Source: Streptomyces lavendofoliae
Lineage (GTDB): Bacteria; Actinomycetota; Actinomycetes; Streptomycetales; Streptomycetaceae
Assembly: GCF_014649735.1 (NCBI RefSeq)
Contig: NZ_BMTP01000019.1
Coordinates: 1-64,000 of the forward strand
Length of the DNA: 64,000 nt
Reading direction: 5' to 3'
Part shown: positions 50,395-59,932 of the stretch, piece after piece
Numbering within the stretch: the first letter of the stretch is position 1
How the letters are laid out: each line of letters starts with the position of its first letter
Program-made: the position numbers and the translations under genes
The notes under the pieces: generated by a model
What the model saw: only the letters and a program-made list of their open reading frames with translations
Databases searched by the model: none
What the model was told of the DNA's origin: nothing

Positions 50395-51644
50395 GCCGCA
50401 GCCTCTTGCTCGCGCTCGACCAGGACGCCGCGTCCGAAGCGGGCACCGTTGCGGACGAGGGCGACGAGGTAGGGTGCGGTGATCGCGCGCCAGCGGGCCT
50501 GGGCGGACTCGGCGAGCTTGAACACCATCGCCAGGGCCGCAGCCGGGCTGCCGGCGCCGCGGGTGACCTTGGTCCGCAGCTTCACCGTGCTGAAGGTCGA
50601 CTCGATCGGATTCGTCGTGCGCAGGTGGACCCAGTGCTCAGCCGGGAAGCCGTAGAACGCCAGGAGTTCATCGACGTCGTCGGTGATCTTCTTGACGGCC
50701 TTGGGCCACTTCGCACCGTAAGCGCGCCCGAAGTCCTTCACCGCCTTCTCGGCGTGAGCGCGGTCCTCGGCGTTGTAGATCTCCTGCAGCGCCTTCTTCG
50801 CGCCGGGCTCGGCCGATCTCGGCAGGGCGTTGATCACGTTCCGGGTTTTGTGAACCCAGCACCTTTGATGCCTGGCCTGCGGAAACACCTCGGCCAGGGC
50901 CCGCCACAGACCCATGGCCCCGTCGCCGACGACGAGCTCGGGATCGCGCATGCCGCGTCGACGGCAGTCCCGTAGGAGATCGGCCCAGGACTCGGCCGAC
51001 TCGCGCAGGCCCTCAGCGAGCGCGATCAGCTCCTTCCTGCCGTCGGTACGCACGCCCATGAGGACCAGGACGCAGGAGCGGGCCTGGCCGAGGCGGACCT
51101 TGGGGTGGACGCCGTCGGCCCACACGTACACATAGTCGGCCCCGGACAGATCTCGGTCCTGGAAGGCGGCGTGGTCGTCGCTCCACTGCTTGGTCAACCG
51201 GGTCACCGTGGCCGGCGAGAGCCCGGCGGCCGAGCCGAGGAACTGCTCCATCGCGGGCACGAAGTCGCCAGAGGACAGACCGTGCAGGTAGAGCAGGGGA
51301 AGGACCTCGCTGATCTTCGGGGACTTCCGGCACCAGGGGGTGAGGATCTTGGACGAGAACCGCTTGCGCTCGCCCGTCTCGCCGTCGACCCGCTTGTCGT
51401 TCACCCGCGGTGCCTTCACCGCCATCGGCCCGGCGGCGGTGACCACCGTCCGCTCGCGATGATGGCCGTTGCGGACCACCAGCCTGCGACCAGCTTCGTC
51501 CCGCTCGCCCGCCAACTCAGCTATGTACTGGTTGACCTCGGCTTCCAGGGCCGCGGCGAGCATCCGACGGGCACCCTCACGGACGATGTCGTCCATCAGG
51601 GAGCCGCTCTGGGTGGTGCCGTCCTCGTTGACTACGCTCAGCAC
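50391..51644 (-). CDS. IS256-family transposase
   Basis: The 417-residue product is full length for IS256 (Mutator type): RLVVRNGHHRERTVVTAAG, VPAMEQFLGSAAGLSPATV, YVYVWADGVHPKVRLGQ with the first catalytic Asp, LVVGDGAMGLWRALAEVFPQ with the second, QRCWVHKTRNVINALP, and NPIESTFSTVKLRTKVTRGA with the Glu. It looks intact. It faces away from the prenyltransferase remnant that its right end interrupts. Confidence 0.9.
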   Translation of the reverse strand: MLSVVNEDGTTQSGSLMDDIVREGARRMLAAALEAEVNQYIAELAGERDEAGRRLVVRNGHHRERTVVTAAGPMAVKAPRVNDKRVDGETGERKRFSSKILTPWCRKSPKISEVLPLLYLHGLSSGDFVPAMEQFLGSAAGLSPATVTRLTKQWSDDHAAFQDRDLSGADYVYVWADGVHPKVRLGQARSCVLVLMGVRTDGRKELIALAEGLRESAESWADLLRDCRRRGMRDPELVVGDGAMGLWRALAEVFPQARHQRCWVHKTRNVINALPRSAEPGAKKALQEIYNAEDRAHAEKAVKDFGRAYGAKWPKAVKKITDDVDELLAFYGFPAEHWVHLRTTNPIESTFSTVKLRTKVTRGAGSPAAALAMVFKLAESAQARWRAITAPYLVALVRNGARFGRGVLVEREQEAAA

Positions 51645-51769
51645 GGGCGTGCCTTCCCGACCCGCGCTGCAACGCGGGCCTACTCGATGACCAGAAGTCG
51701 ATCACTCGGGAAGGTACGCCCTCCTCGTTCCGCGAGGCACCCCTCCCGAGTCTGATCCACAGGTCTTGA

Positions 51770-52330
51770 GCATTGCTCGCCACTGGGCCGCCGAGACCAC
51801 CGTCATCGACATCATTGAGGCGGCTCGAGCCGCTGGCGTCGGGTGGCTCAGCCTGTATGCCTTCTCCACCGAGAGCTGGAATCGCCCTGGCGCCGAGGTC
51901 GACTACCTGATGCGCCTGGTGTGCCGGGTCGTGCGGAAGCATGCGCCGCTGCTGCTGGCCCGTGGCATCCGCTGCCGCTTCCTCGGGGTCGCCGACCCGC
52001 GCATCCCTCGTGAAGTGGCCCGGGACTTTGGCGACCTGACGACGCTGAATGCCGACAACCGGGGATGACGCTGACCGTCGCTTCGACCACGGTGGGCGTC
52101 GGGACATCGTGGAGGCCGCAAGGTCGCTGATCCGCAGCGGGACGCCCGCCGACGAGGTGACCCAGCGGCTCTTCGCGGACCACCTGCCGTTCCTCGACAT
52201 TACCGACGTGGAACTGGTCATCCATACCTCCGGCGAGCAGCGCATTTCAGAGGTGCTCTGGCCGGACTTCCGGTGCCCCGACTTCCTCGCCTCCTGCACA
52301 CCTACCGGTGCCGCGCCCACCGCTTCGGGG
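51770..52330 (+). pseudogene. cis-prenyltransferase (UppS-like) remnant
   Basis: VGWLSLYAFSTESWNRPGAE, then IPREVARDFGDL, FDHGGRRDIVEAARSLIRSG and DVELVIHTSGEQRISEVLWP are clear undecaprenyl diphosphate synthase motifs. The N-terminus with the catalytic Asp is replaced by the IS right end. Two missing bases (near 52066 and 52081) break the middle at NADNRG-MTLTVA-FDHGG, and the C-terminus is lost after about 52300. Not functional. Confidence 0.8.
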
Positions 52331-52495
52331 GCGTGGCGCCCCGGACGAACGGAAACCCATCATGACGACTGTCGTCTGATCCGCCTGGTGCGCCGCGTCA
52401 CTATGCTGCGCCACAAGTGGCGCTGGCGGTCACGCCTATGCAGTGCCCGGGAAGCGCAGGAATGCAAGCCCTGCGGCCGCTGGCGTCCCACTGCC
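52331..52495. other. Gap after the prenyltransferase remnant
   Basis: About 165 bases with no gene that I can support. Confidence 0.3.
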
Positions 52496-53185
52496 CTATT
52501 CCCCGCAGGACTTAAGGGTCTGCGGCGATTCGGCGACGGCAATTACCGCCCCCTGCAACCCCCATCCTGGAGCTGGTGTCCGATCCCCGCGGGTTAAGAG
52601 TCCATTTCTTTCGCGCACCCATGAAACACCGTTGCGGTCTGCGAACTTAGCTGCCCACGCGTTCAGCCAAGGGCGCGTGTCCCCAAAATCACGCCACCCT
52701 TCATCGGGTGGGGGGGCTTTTTCATAAGGCGCCCTATAGGAGGGGCGATCCCCCTTTTTCCTCTCTTTGAATCTCAAACTGTCTTCTGAAAACACCATGT
52801 CGGAGCATGGGGGCACGCTGGGCACGACCACAGCAAAGGAGACCCAAGCTGTCTTGTGCAGCCCGCTGGGCACATCGTGGTCGTCCCACTCGGCGCGGAA
52901 CGTCATATGAATGTTGGAGATAGGATCGAGTGACCTGTTCATCAGGTGTACGCGCGACGTGCCGTCAGGCGGGCGGTCCACCCAGTAGGATACCCGCGCA
53001 GCCTGTACACGCGTCTTCTCATCAGCGACTTGCCGCGACTGGGCAAGCTGGCTTCTCGCCACTTTGGCGTCGTACAGCGTCGCCACTGCTGTCGTGATAA
53101 GACCGGCGGCGCTAGCAAGCAAGGTGACGATCACCCCGGCCTTGACCAGCCTGGACGGGGCTGGCTCCTGAGAAGCCTCGCTCAT
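52496..53185 (-). CDS. Membrane-anchored hypothetical protein, 229 residues
   Basis: ATG at 53185. One membrane helix (AGVIVTLLASAAGLITTAVA) near residue 18 is followed by a coiled-coil stretch (LYDAKVARSQLAQSRQVADE) and a soluble C-terminal domain of about 160 residues (NRSLDPISNIHMTFRAEWDD). The type is common in Streptomyces without known role. Codon use is slightly less GC-rich than its neighbours, so it may be a recent arrival. Confidence 0.65.
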   Translation of the reverse strand: MSEASQEPAPSRLVKAGVIVTLLASAAGLITTAVATLYDAKVARSQLAQSRQVADEKTRVQAARVSYWVDRPPDGTSRVHLMNRSLDPISNIHMTFRAEWDDHDVPSGLHKTAWVSFAVVVPSVPPCSDMVFSEDSLRFKERKKGDRPSYRAPYEKAPPPDEGWRDFGDTRPWLNAWAAKFADRNGVSWVRERNGLLTRGDRTPAPGWGLQGAVIAVAESPQTLKSCGE

Positions 53186-53204
53186 GTGCTCCTCCCATTC
53201 CTCA

Positions 53205-53815
53205 AGCGGTCAACAACGACATACCAGCAACACGGCTTGGCCGTGGCCTACGGGCTGATGCGTCGCCCTTATGCCGCCACCGCACCGCCCGGATGCCGGT
53301 GCGCCAGGCGCCCCTCCGGGGACCCTGGGCGCGGCAGCGGATGCAGATCCGGGCCCCGCCGACGAGTTCCTGTGTCACCTGTTTCCAGCGGTCGAGCAGG
53401 TCGGCATGGGCCCTCGGCAGGAAGAGACCGCTGGCCGGCTTCTGACGCCGAGTCCTCCGCCATCCGCGCTTACGTAAGCGGCTCCGGAGCGAGGCTCTGG
53501 TCGATCACGGATGGAAGAGCCCGCCAGGAGCCATCGGGGTTGTCCGGGTCGGCAAGCCGGATCACCGGCTCCAGCGAGGCCGTGTCGGCGTGGGTCGCGC
53601 CCCGAATCGCGATGCCGTCCGGCAGCTGCGGGGCGCTCACCGGGATGACGGCTCCCGGCTGTATCCCCGACCGGTCGGCCCTGCGACCGCTCAGCGGGGC
53701 GGCCTCCAGCGGGTGAACACGCATTGGTCGGGGCCGGCGTGGATGCCGAAGGGCAGCTGGATCCGGTCGAGAAGGAACCCCTCGCCGGGGGCGTGGACGG
53801 TGAGCCTTTTCCAAC
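53205..53815 (-). pseudogene. Frameshifted remnants of one or two genes
   Basis: Protein-like pieces lie in different minus frames: LTVHAPGEGFLLDRIQLPFG next to the IS5 end, then QLPDGIAIRGATHADTASLE, then LFLPRAHADLLDRWKQVTQE and GARICIRCRAQ. No continuous frame links them. The sequence is decayed and cut at the transposase side. Confidence 0.4.
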
Positions 53816-53816
53816 C

Positions 53817-54571
53817 TCACGCTGGCGAGTGGTGAAGGACGAGAACGGCTTGGACGATCGCTGTGACGCGGTTGGTGCTGCAGCGGAGCTTCCGTAGGAT
53901 GTGCCAGCCCTTCAGGGTGCCCATGGCCTGCTCGCCGAGGCAGCGGATCTTGGCGTGTGTGCTGTTGTGGCGGCGCTGCCACCGCTTGAGGCGACGGCCG
54001 CGGAAGGGTACCCGGATGGAGCCCCCGGCGCCCTGGTACGCCTTGTCGGCCCAGCACTTGAGGCTGGCCTCGGTGAGCGCGTCGACGATGCCGTGGGTGC
54101 GGGCGGCGGTCAGGTCGTGCGTGGAGCCGGGCAGCGCGGGCGAGGCCGCAGCAGCCGCCCGAAGGGATCGGTAAGGACCTGGACGTTCATGCCGTGACGT
54201 TTGTGTTTGCCCGAGTAGTACGGGGTGTCGGCGGCGATCCGGTCGATCGGCAGCAGGGTGCCGTCCAGGATCACGAACGCCTTTATCCGCGCGATGTCCA
54301 TCGCCTCGGTCAGGGTGGGCGCGAGAGCCGCCAGGACCTCGACGGCTTCGCGTATGTAGCGATACACGGTCGCGATGCCGACACCAAACCCGGCAGCGAG
54401 CCGGGCGTACGTGTCGCCGCATCGCAGATGTGCCAGGGCCAGGAGAGCCTGACGACCGGCGGTCAGACGCCGCCATCGGGTCCCGATCTCCCCTCGACGC
54501 ACAGCGAGTCGTCCGGTCAGGTACCGCAGGGTGCGACTGGACAGGTCGATCGACGAAGGGTAGACAAGCAC
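53817..54571 (-). pseudogene. IS5-type transposase with a frameshift
   Basis: GTG at 54571 (VLVYPSSIDLSSRTLRYLTG) leads to GRQALLALAHLRCGDTYARL, VILDGTLLPIDRIAADTPYY and HGMNVQVLTDPFGRLL. Near 54150 the frame changes; the rest (LPGSTHDLTAARTHGIVDAL, KCWADKAYQGAGGSIRVPFR, STNRVTAIVQAVLVLHHSPA) is in another frame to 53817. The DDE residues are spread over both parts. Some IS5-group elements use programmed frameshifting, but no slippery heptamer is obvious, so I call it a pseudogene. An inverted repeat of CGAAGCTCCTGGT flanks the right end (54570-54625). Confidence 0.65.
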
Positions 54572-54780
54572 GCGAAGCTCCTGGTGGCTACGGGCGATCT
54601 TGGTCGAGAACCCGTCTACCAGGAGCTTCGTCGTTCCGCAGATCCGTCCAACACCCGTCCAGCACGGTCGCACCTGTTGCACGACCGTGGACGGCTCCTG
54701 GTACTCGGTGGGCACTGAGCCGTTGGTGCGAAGCGAGCAAAGCCACTTCCTGCTGAGCGGGGGGTAGCTACGCTGCCGAC

Positions 54781-55320
54781 ATGCCCTCCAATGTCGTTCC
54801 ACCCCGGTACAGCGACGCCGAGAGCGATCACCCGGCAGTTGACCGATGGTGCTCCACGGTCCGGACGGGGGCCGCAGCGCGGCTTCTGCTGCTGGGCCCC
54901 TCGTGGTCCGGCAAGTCCCACACGGCCTACGCCGCGATCCGCCGCCTGGTCAACGCAGGCTACGGCGCCGAGCGCATCGCGGTGACCAACGCCTTCGAGG
55001 TGGCCAGGGCGTACGACGTGCCGTTCCGTGCCGATGTCGTCATGGTCGACGACGTCACGATCTCCGTGGACCTGCGGCGCGAGGCGAAGGGGCCGCGGCC
55101 GCTCGACCCGGCCGAGGCACAAGCCGCGCTTGCCCTGCAAACAGCCGGCCTGAACGAGGCGGTCACGCAGCTGGTACGCCGACCGAACCAGTCCTGGATT
55201 CTGATCGGCTCCACCGAAGAACGACTCGTGGAGACGCTGGGGAAGGAGACGACCGCCGAGATTCTCGCGGTCGCCGACGTAGCGGACCTGCCTGCCAGGC
55301 CGAAGCCCAGCTGGGGCTAG
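54781..55320 (+). CDS. P-loop ATPase-like protein, 179 residues
   Basis: ATG at 54781. Walker A is RLLLLGPSWSGKSHTAYAAI at about 34-53 and a Walker-B-like VVMVDDVTISVDL follows, then SWILIGSTEERLVETLGK. This resembles DnaC/IstB-type or DnaA-like ATPases without other domains. A TAGCTA block about 15 bases before the ATG suggests a leaderless transcript. It stands alone between the IS5 remnant and the DUF4365 gene. Confidence 0.65.
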   Translation: MPSNVVPPRYSDAESDHPAVDRWCSTVRTGAAARLLLLGPSWSGKSHTAYAAIRRLVNAGYGAERIAVTNAFEVARAYDVPFRADVVMVDDVTISVDLRREAKGPRPLDPAEAQAALALQTAGLNEAVTQLVRRPNQSWILIGSTEERLVETLGKETTAEILAVADVADLPARPKPSWG

Positions 55321-55378
55321 GTTCTCTCTGCTAAATGATCACGGCTGTCGCAGCCAGAGGGTGAGGATCCGGGGCACT

Positions 55379-56955
55379 GTGCCGAAGAAACGCAACGCCG
55401 CCCAGCGCATCGGGGCGATCGGAGAGGACCGCTTCCGGCTCTCCTGCCAGGAGAACTTCATCATCCCCAACAAGGTCGAACACGACTTCGGGTTCGACTT
55501 CCTGTGCCAGCCGGACCTGGCCGCGGGCTTCGACAAGATCGGACCGGTAGCCGGAGTCTTCGTCGGCTTTAGCGTCCGCGCGACGGATCGGAATGATGGG
55601 CGGATCAGGCTGAATCCGGCGGATGCCGAGTGCTTGCTGGCAGCCCAGTTCCCGACCGGTCTCGCCCTGGTGAAGCTGGACGGGCCGAAGTCCGCGCACG
55701 TCTACTTTCGGATGATGGGCGCCGCCTTCATCGTGGAGCTGTCCGAGTTTCTGGCGTCCGCCAAAAAGTCCAAGCACTTTCACCCCAAGGACATGCGGCC
55801 CGTGGCGGAGATCCGGGACGCGATCGGGGAGGTCAGCGCCCCCGGCTACCTTGAGCAGGTGCGTGCCGACGCTGCCCGGAAGATCGCCGAACCGATCACC
55901 GGACCCGTCCAGATCCAGATCCACCGCGATGCCGACAGCCAGGCAACCCTCATCACATCTCTGGACATGTACGCGTGGTGCGAGCAAGGAACACCCGCTG
56001 AGCAGGAGGCGCTCTACCTGGCCACCTTTGGTGAACCGGTGGGAAGTGACCAGAGGATGCGCGAACTCGCGCTGAGCGGCAAGGTCATGGGGGCCTGGCG
56101 CATCTGCCCCAGCCGTATGTGCTGGCCGGTTTCGTCATGGACCATCCCACCAGGGTGTGCGTCCAGACCACGCCTGTGTCCGCAGAACTACCGGTGCTGC
56201 GTACCGCCAACGAGCACCACTTCGGCTACGTATACCCTGCGGGCTTCGCCCTTACCGTTTCCACCCGGGTTGAGCAGGACGGTCAGTGCGCGCACCTGAT
56301 GCGGGCGCTTGCCGACCCGGACAGCGACGCTCTCCTTGCCGACCATCCGGTCCTGCTTGACTTCCTCACCACCTGCCGCCCAGAGTCGGTCTTCTGTTTC
56401 CACGGCCGTGACGGTCTGACTCTCGACGTGACGCACTTCGATAGCTTGGGCGATCTGGCCCGGTGCGCGGCCGCCTACCGCGATGCCCAGAGCCTGGACG
56501 GCTGGGATGCGGTGCCTGTCATGGTCAAAGACCTGGCCAGCTCGGAATCCCAGAACTCCCTGCTGTTCCTCGGCGCGGCAGCCGACCCGCAGACCCAGCC
56601 GATCCCCCGGGGACTCCTCCTGACGGCGCCAGAGGTGGAGGAGCAGGACTGCGACACCGCGCCCGGGAGCGTTAGCGTCCCGGTTGTCTGCAACCTGGCC
56701 CACTCCAGCCTCGTCGTCTGGTTCTCCGGCCACGGATCCGTGCTGTTCCATGATGGTGATGTGTGCGGATTCAAGGTGCCCGCCTTCCGCGTCGACACCA
56801 TTGAGGTGCTTCCCCGGGTGCCGAGCCGGTCCCTGTTCCCACGAGTCCAGCTCGGGCCGCGGACGCTGACTTGGGACGAAGGACGGTGGCAGGAGAGCGA
56901 CGCCGACACAGGGCCTTGGGCAGACGACGTCCGCACTCGTTTCCAGTTGGACTAG
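55379..56955 (+). pseudogene. DUF4365-type protein split by a missing G
   Basis: GTG at 55379 (GTG at 55361 is an alternative) begins PKKRNAAQRIGAIGEDRFRL, then VEHDFGFDFLCQPD and GVFVGFSVRATD, the DUF4365 nuclease-fold pattern. In this family the strand usually reads VQxK; here it is FSVR, so the catalytic Gln and Lys are both changed. Near 56090 a G5 run is one short: adding one G gives GKVMGGLAHLPQPYVLAGFV and the frame runs on to 56955, about 525 residues in all. The second half is a soluble domain I do not recognise. Confidence 0.65.
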
Positions 56956-57029
56956 ACCTGATAATGATCTTGTGACTGGTACGTGGTGAGTTGACGGATG
57001 TGGCGTGGGGTCGGATAGCCACGTTGTTA

Positions 57030-57696
57030 CAGGTCACTCTTCCTCTAGCTCTTCGCGCAGGCCGAGTTCTTCATCGGTGAACGGTTCTCCCAGGAACGGG
57101 TGGTCAACGGGCTCGTCAACCTCGAGCTCGACCAGCGTCTTGCGGACATCAAGGAGGCCATCGACACGCTGCGGGAGCAGATGCGCGCTGGGACGCGGGG
57201 TCCACTGCGTCGTCGCGGACACCAACTTCTACATCCAGCACCGTTCAAGCTGAAGGACATCGACTTCGCCGCCGACTTCAAGCGCGTAGGCGGGCGTGAT
57301 GTCCGTTTCGTCTTTCCTATCGTCGTCGTCGACGAACTGGACAACCTCAAGCAGCACAAGGACAGGCGCATCAGGTGGCGGGCCGGCTACACCTTGGCGG
57401 TCCTTGACCGGCTTCTCACGAGCGGTGGGCCCGCAGCTCTCATCGAGGGCGCCGCCGGGCCGAGGGGCCAGGCTGTCAGCGTGGAGGTCCTCTACGACCC
57501 GCCCGGGCACGTTCGCCTGCCCATCGCAGACGACGAGATTGTCTCCAGGACGCTCGCGTTCTAGGCCCTGGTCGGCGCACGGGTAACCCTGGTCACGTAC
57601 GACACCGCGATGTCCATGCGGGCTCGGGTCACCGGTTTGAGCGTTCAGAAGCTGCGGACCGATGCCAGCGATGAACCGGAACCGGGGAAGCAGTAG
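57030..57696 (+). pseudogene. PIN-domain protein remnant with frameshifts and an amber codon
   Basis: CVVADTNFYIQH (PIN Asp), IVVVDELDNLKQHKDRRIRW and the PPGHVRLPIADDEIVSRTLA segment are typical of an actinomycete PIN family. Frames change near 57195 and 57242. At 57562-57564 a TAG stands where the family has Gln, and the same frame continues ALVGARVTLVTYDTAMSMRA to TAG 57694-57696. About 100 N-terminal residues are missing. A CAG to TAG change explains the amber. PIN domains are RNases of toxin-antitoxin systems or RNA turnover. Confidence 0.7.
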
Positions 57697-57867
57697 ACGA
57701 AGGCGGGTACGATCCGGCTTGGGCGGGTTCACCACCCCGGGTATGCCTTGTCACCCCCTGCCCCCTTGTGCCCCCGTCTCCGCGCTCTGGACCGGGGGCA
57801 CCGGCACGTCACGGGCGGGTTTCGTGATCCCGCAGCGCTGCGAGTCCATCGTCGGCAGACTTTTCCC

Positions 57868-58464
57868 ATGACCGACCTCGACTCGCCCCCGTCGACCGTC
57901 CAGCCCTACGGCCCCGGCAACCGCTGGACCTTCTCGTACAAGGAGACCGGCTTCCAGCAGACCGCGGAACTCGCGCTGTACGCCGAACCGGACGGCTCCC
58001 CGATCTCCGACGACTACCTGCCGGAGGAAATCACCGCTGCTGAGCTGTGGCGGATGTGGGTGACGCAGTACGCCGATCTCTACCACGAGAAGTGGCCGGA
58101 CCTGTACCCCCCAGGAGCCGTGCCGATCCTGTGGACGGTCACCCGGCCGACGATGAGCGGGATCTTCGAGGCGGCGCCGCACATGACCGACCGGCCGCCC
58201 ATCCCGGAGGAGTACCGGTGGATGGACGACGAACGGCAGGACTTCCTCACCCACTACAGCCACCCTGTGCACGCAGTGACCGGGGAACGGCTGAACTGGC
58301 TGCGTCTGCCCATTCTGGACCGGGCATGGAACGAGACGGCCGCGCACAAGGGCGGGTTCATCCAGGAGGCGACGGGCTGGAAGCCCTCCCCGCTGCAGCC
58401 GACGATGAACGTCCGGCAGCTCGGCGCGGCCGCGGGCCTGTACGTGCCGCCCATGCCCGCCTGA
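57868..58464 (+). CDS. Hypothetical protein, 198 residues
   Basis: ATG at 57868. Soluble product with RWTFSYKETGFQQTAELALY, EEITAAELWRMWVTQYADLY and AVTGERLNWLRLPILDRAW. No family recognised and no membrane segment. The frame reads cleanly, unlike its neighbours, so it is probably functional. Confidence 0.6.
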   Translation: MTDLDSPPSTVQPYGPGNRWTFSYKETGFQQTAELALYAEPDGSPISDDYLPEEITAAELWRMWVTQYADLYHEKWPDLYPPGAVPILWTVTRPTMSGIFEAAPHMTDRPPIPEEYRWMDDERQDFLTHYSHPVHAVTGERLNWLRLPILDRAWNETAAHKGGFIQEATGWKPSPLQPTMNVRQLGAAAGLYVPPMPA

Positions 58465-58479
58465 CGCAGATTCCGGCCC

Positions 58480-58900
58480 TGTCGGTGTCCGACCCGGGCC
58501 CGCCACAGCCACCACCAGCTCAAGGGAGCCCTTACGCGGCCGCCGAAGCCGTACGCGAGCTGAACCACGCAAGCCAGTCGGTGTCGGCGCTCCATGATGA
58601 GCACGGCTTCCGCGGCGCCGCGCCGGCGAATCTGTCCGGCACCGTCCAGGGCCTCATCGCGCTGACCGACCGGCTGCCGGCAGTCGCTGCAGCAGCTCCG
58701 TCGCGGGCTGCAGCAGCTGGGGGAGGAGCCGCAGATCCGCATGACGGACGGCATCAACTCCGGCGAAGGGGTGTCGACGGTGCTGCGCGCCCTCCTGGAC
58801 GCCAAGGAGGCGCTCCGGGCCGCCCACCACGCGCTGGGCAGGCGGTGGCGCCCATGGCCGCAAAGGGTCCATCCCCGCGCGTGTTCGCGTGGAGCGGTCC
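58480..58900 (+). pseudogene. Remnant of a helical plasmid-type protein
   Basis: YAAAEAVRELNHASQSVSAL, GTVQGLIALTDRLP then, after one missing base near 58680, QSLQQLRRGLQQLGEEPQIR and DGINSGEGVSTVLRALLDAK. No start is seen. The frame runs straight into CRISPR-like repeats at 58865, so its 3' end was replaced. Confidence 0.5.
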
Positions 58901-58924
58901 ATCCCCGCGTGCGCGGGGAGCAGA
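58865..58924. CRISPR. CRISPR-like remnant: two adjacent I-E-type repeats
   Basis: GGTCCATCCCCGCGCGTGTT... (58866) and GGTCCATCCCCGCGTGCGCG followed by GGGAGCAG (58896-58923) match each other and the palindromic type I-E repeat style (CCCCGCG..CGCGGGG). They abut with no spacer, so a spacer was lost. The first copy is degenerate. No cas gene is in the window. Confidence 0.6.
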
Positions 58925-59052
58925 TTCCTGACTAGCCAGCTATAGAGTCCGCCGGCGGTATGCCCGTCCTGTGGAACACAGCGACGAAGCGCTCGACGCC
59001 CGTCGCTGCTGAACAGGCGATCTTGTCAGCACACCCGGTTAGGGTGCCCGCC

Positions 59053-59877
59053 ATGAACTTGGGACACCTGACCGAATTGCTCGCCGATTCCGCTGAGAGC
59101 CGCCTTCCGCCCGGTCGGATGGTCACGTCCGATGAGGGCGACGGAAACGTACAGCCCTTGTGGCTCAGTGACGGGCCGGTCGCGATCGAATTGTGGACGC
59201 AGATGCAGGCCGAACACACACGTTCCGGACTGTGGCCGCTGCTGCTCGACGCGTTGGATCCGAATGACGGCGACTTTCGCCCGTGGGAATCCGGAGAGGT
59301 CTTTCCCAAGCAGATGTCCTCCCCGGCGAGCCACGACTCTGCCGGCCTCCTCGCGCGGTGGTGGGCTACCTACACAGCGGTCGACGAAGACGACATGCTC
59401 GACGCCGACCGACGCCTCGCCGTCACGGCTCCCTTCGGCCAGACCTGGCCCGGTCTTGCGTCCGGTCGGGAGACGACAACGAACCCCGGTCAACTGGCCG
59501 CCGAGTTCGCGCAGGCGTTCCTCGCTGACTGCCCCCAGACGCGCCTGAAGCTCGTCGCCGCGGCATCCGGTGCCGACGCGCTCACGGCCGCGGGCTGGAC
59601 AGGCCCCTGCAACTACGACAATGACACCGCGAAGTTCTCAGCGGTCGTCCGAGATTGGGAGCACCGGTTCGGTGCTCTTGTCGTAGCGGTCGGCTTCTCC
59701 ACGCTGCACCTCAGCGTCGCCTCCCCTCCCGTGGACGAGCACGAGGCTCTCCTGGTCGCGGCCGAGCATTTCGCCTTCTGCCCGGACAACATCTGGCAGG
59801 GCAGTAGGCCGTACACACTGGCCGCATACGCCGAGCGGATCACCGGTGCCCACCACTGGAACTTCTGGTGGGACTGA
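59053..59877 (+). CDS. DUF4253-domain protein
   Basis: ATG at 59053 (MNLGHLTELLADSAESRLPP); the frame is open upstream but without a ribosome site. The C-terminal 110 residues are DUF4253: TRLKLVAAASGADALTAAGW, WEHRFGALVVAVGFSTLHLS and AAEHFAFCPDNIWQGSRPYT, ending HHWNFWWD. The family is common in actinomycetes, often near SUKH-type genes, and is predicted to be immunity-like or regulatory. The 274-residue product is intact although its surroundings are decayed. Confidence 0.8.
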   Translation: MNLGHLTELLADSAESRLPPGRMVTSDEGDGNVQPLWLSDGPVAIELWTQMQAEHTRSGLWPLLLDALDPNDGDFRPWESGEVFPKQMSSPASHDSAGLLARWWATYTAVDEDDMLDADRRLAVTAPFGQTWPGLASGRETTTNPGQLAAEFAQAFLADCPQTRLKLVAAASGADALTAAGWTGPCNYDNDTAKFSAVVRDWEHRFGALVVAVGFSTLHLSVASPPVDEHEALLVAAEHFAFCPDNIWQGSRPYTLAAYAERITGAHHWNFWWD

Positions 59878-59932
59878 TCCGCTACCCAGAAGACGTTCGA
59901 CTGGGGACCTTCAGAGTGCGGTGCTCCGGTTG

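Larger units (their letters stand above)
49869..51769 (-). mobile_element. IS256-family element, possibly with a HAD passenger gene
   Basis: Terminal inverted repeats are suggested by TCAATTTCTGTGGATCA at 49869-49885 and its inverse TCAAGACCTGTGGATCA at 51753-51769 (14 of 17 match), with CGGGAG shared further in. The span holds the transposase and, between it and the left repeat, a HAD gene overlapping the transposase stop. No target duplication could be confirmed. Confidence 0.5.

Noticed and set aside
49860..51780. A target-site duplication flanking the IS256 element
   Set aside because: Only ATTG is shared near both ends and at different distances; not enough to define a duplication.
53817..54571. 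Programmed frameshift making a full IS5 transposase
   Set aside because: No slippery heptamer or stimulatory hairpin is visible near 54150; the change fits an ordinary indel.
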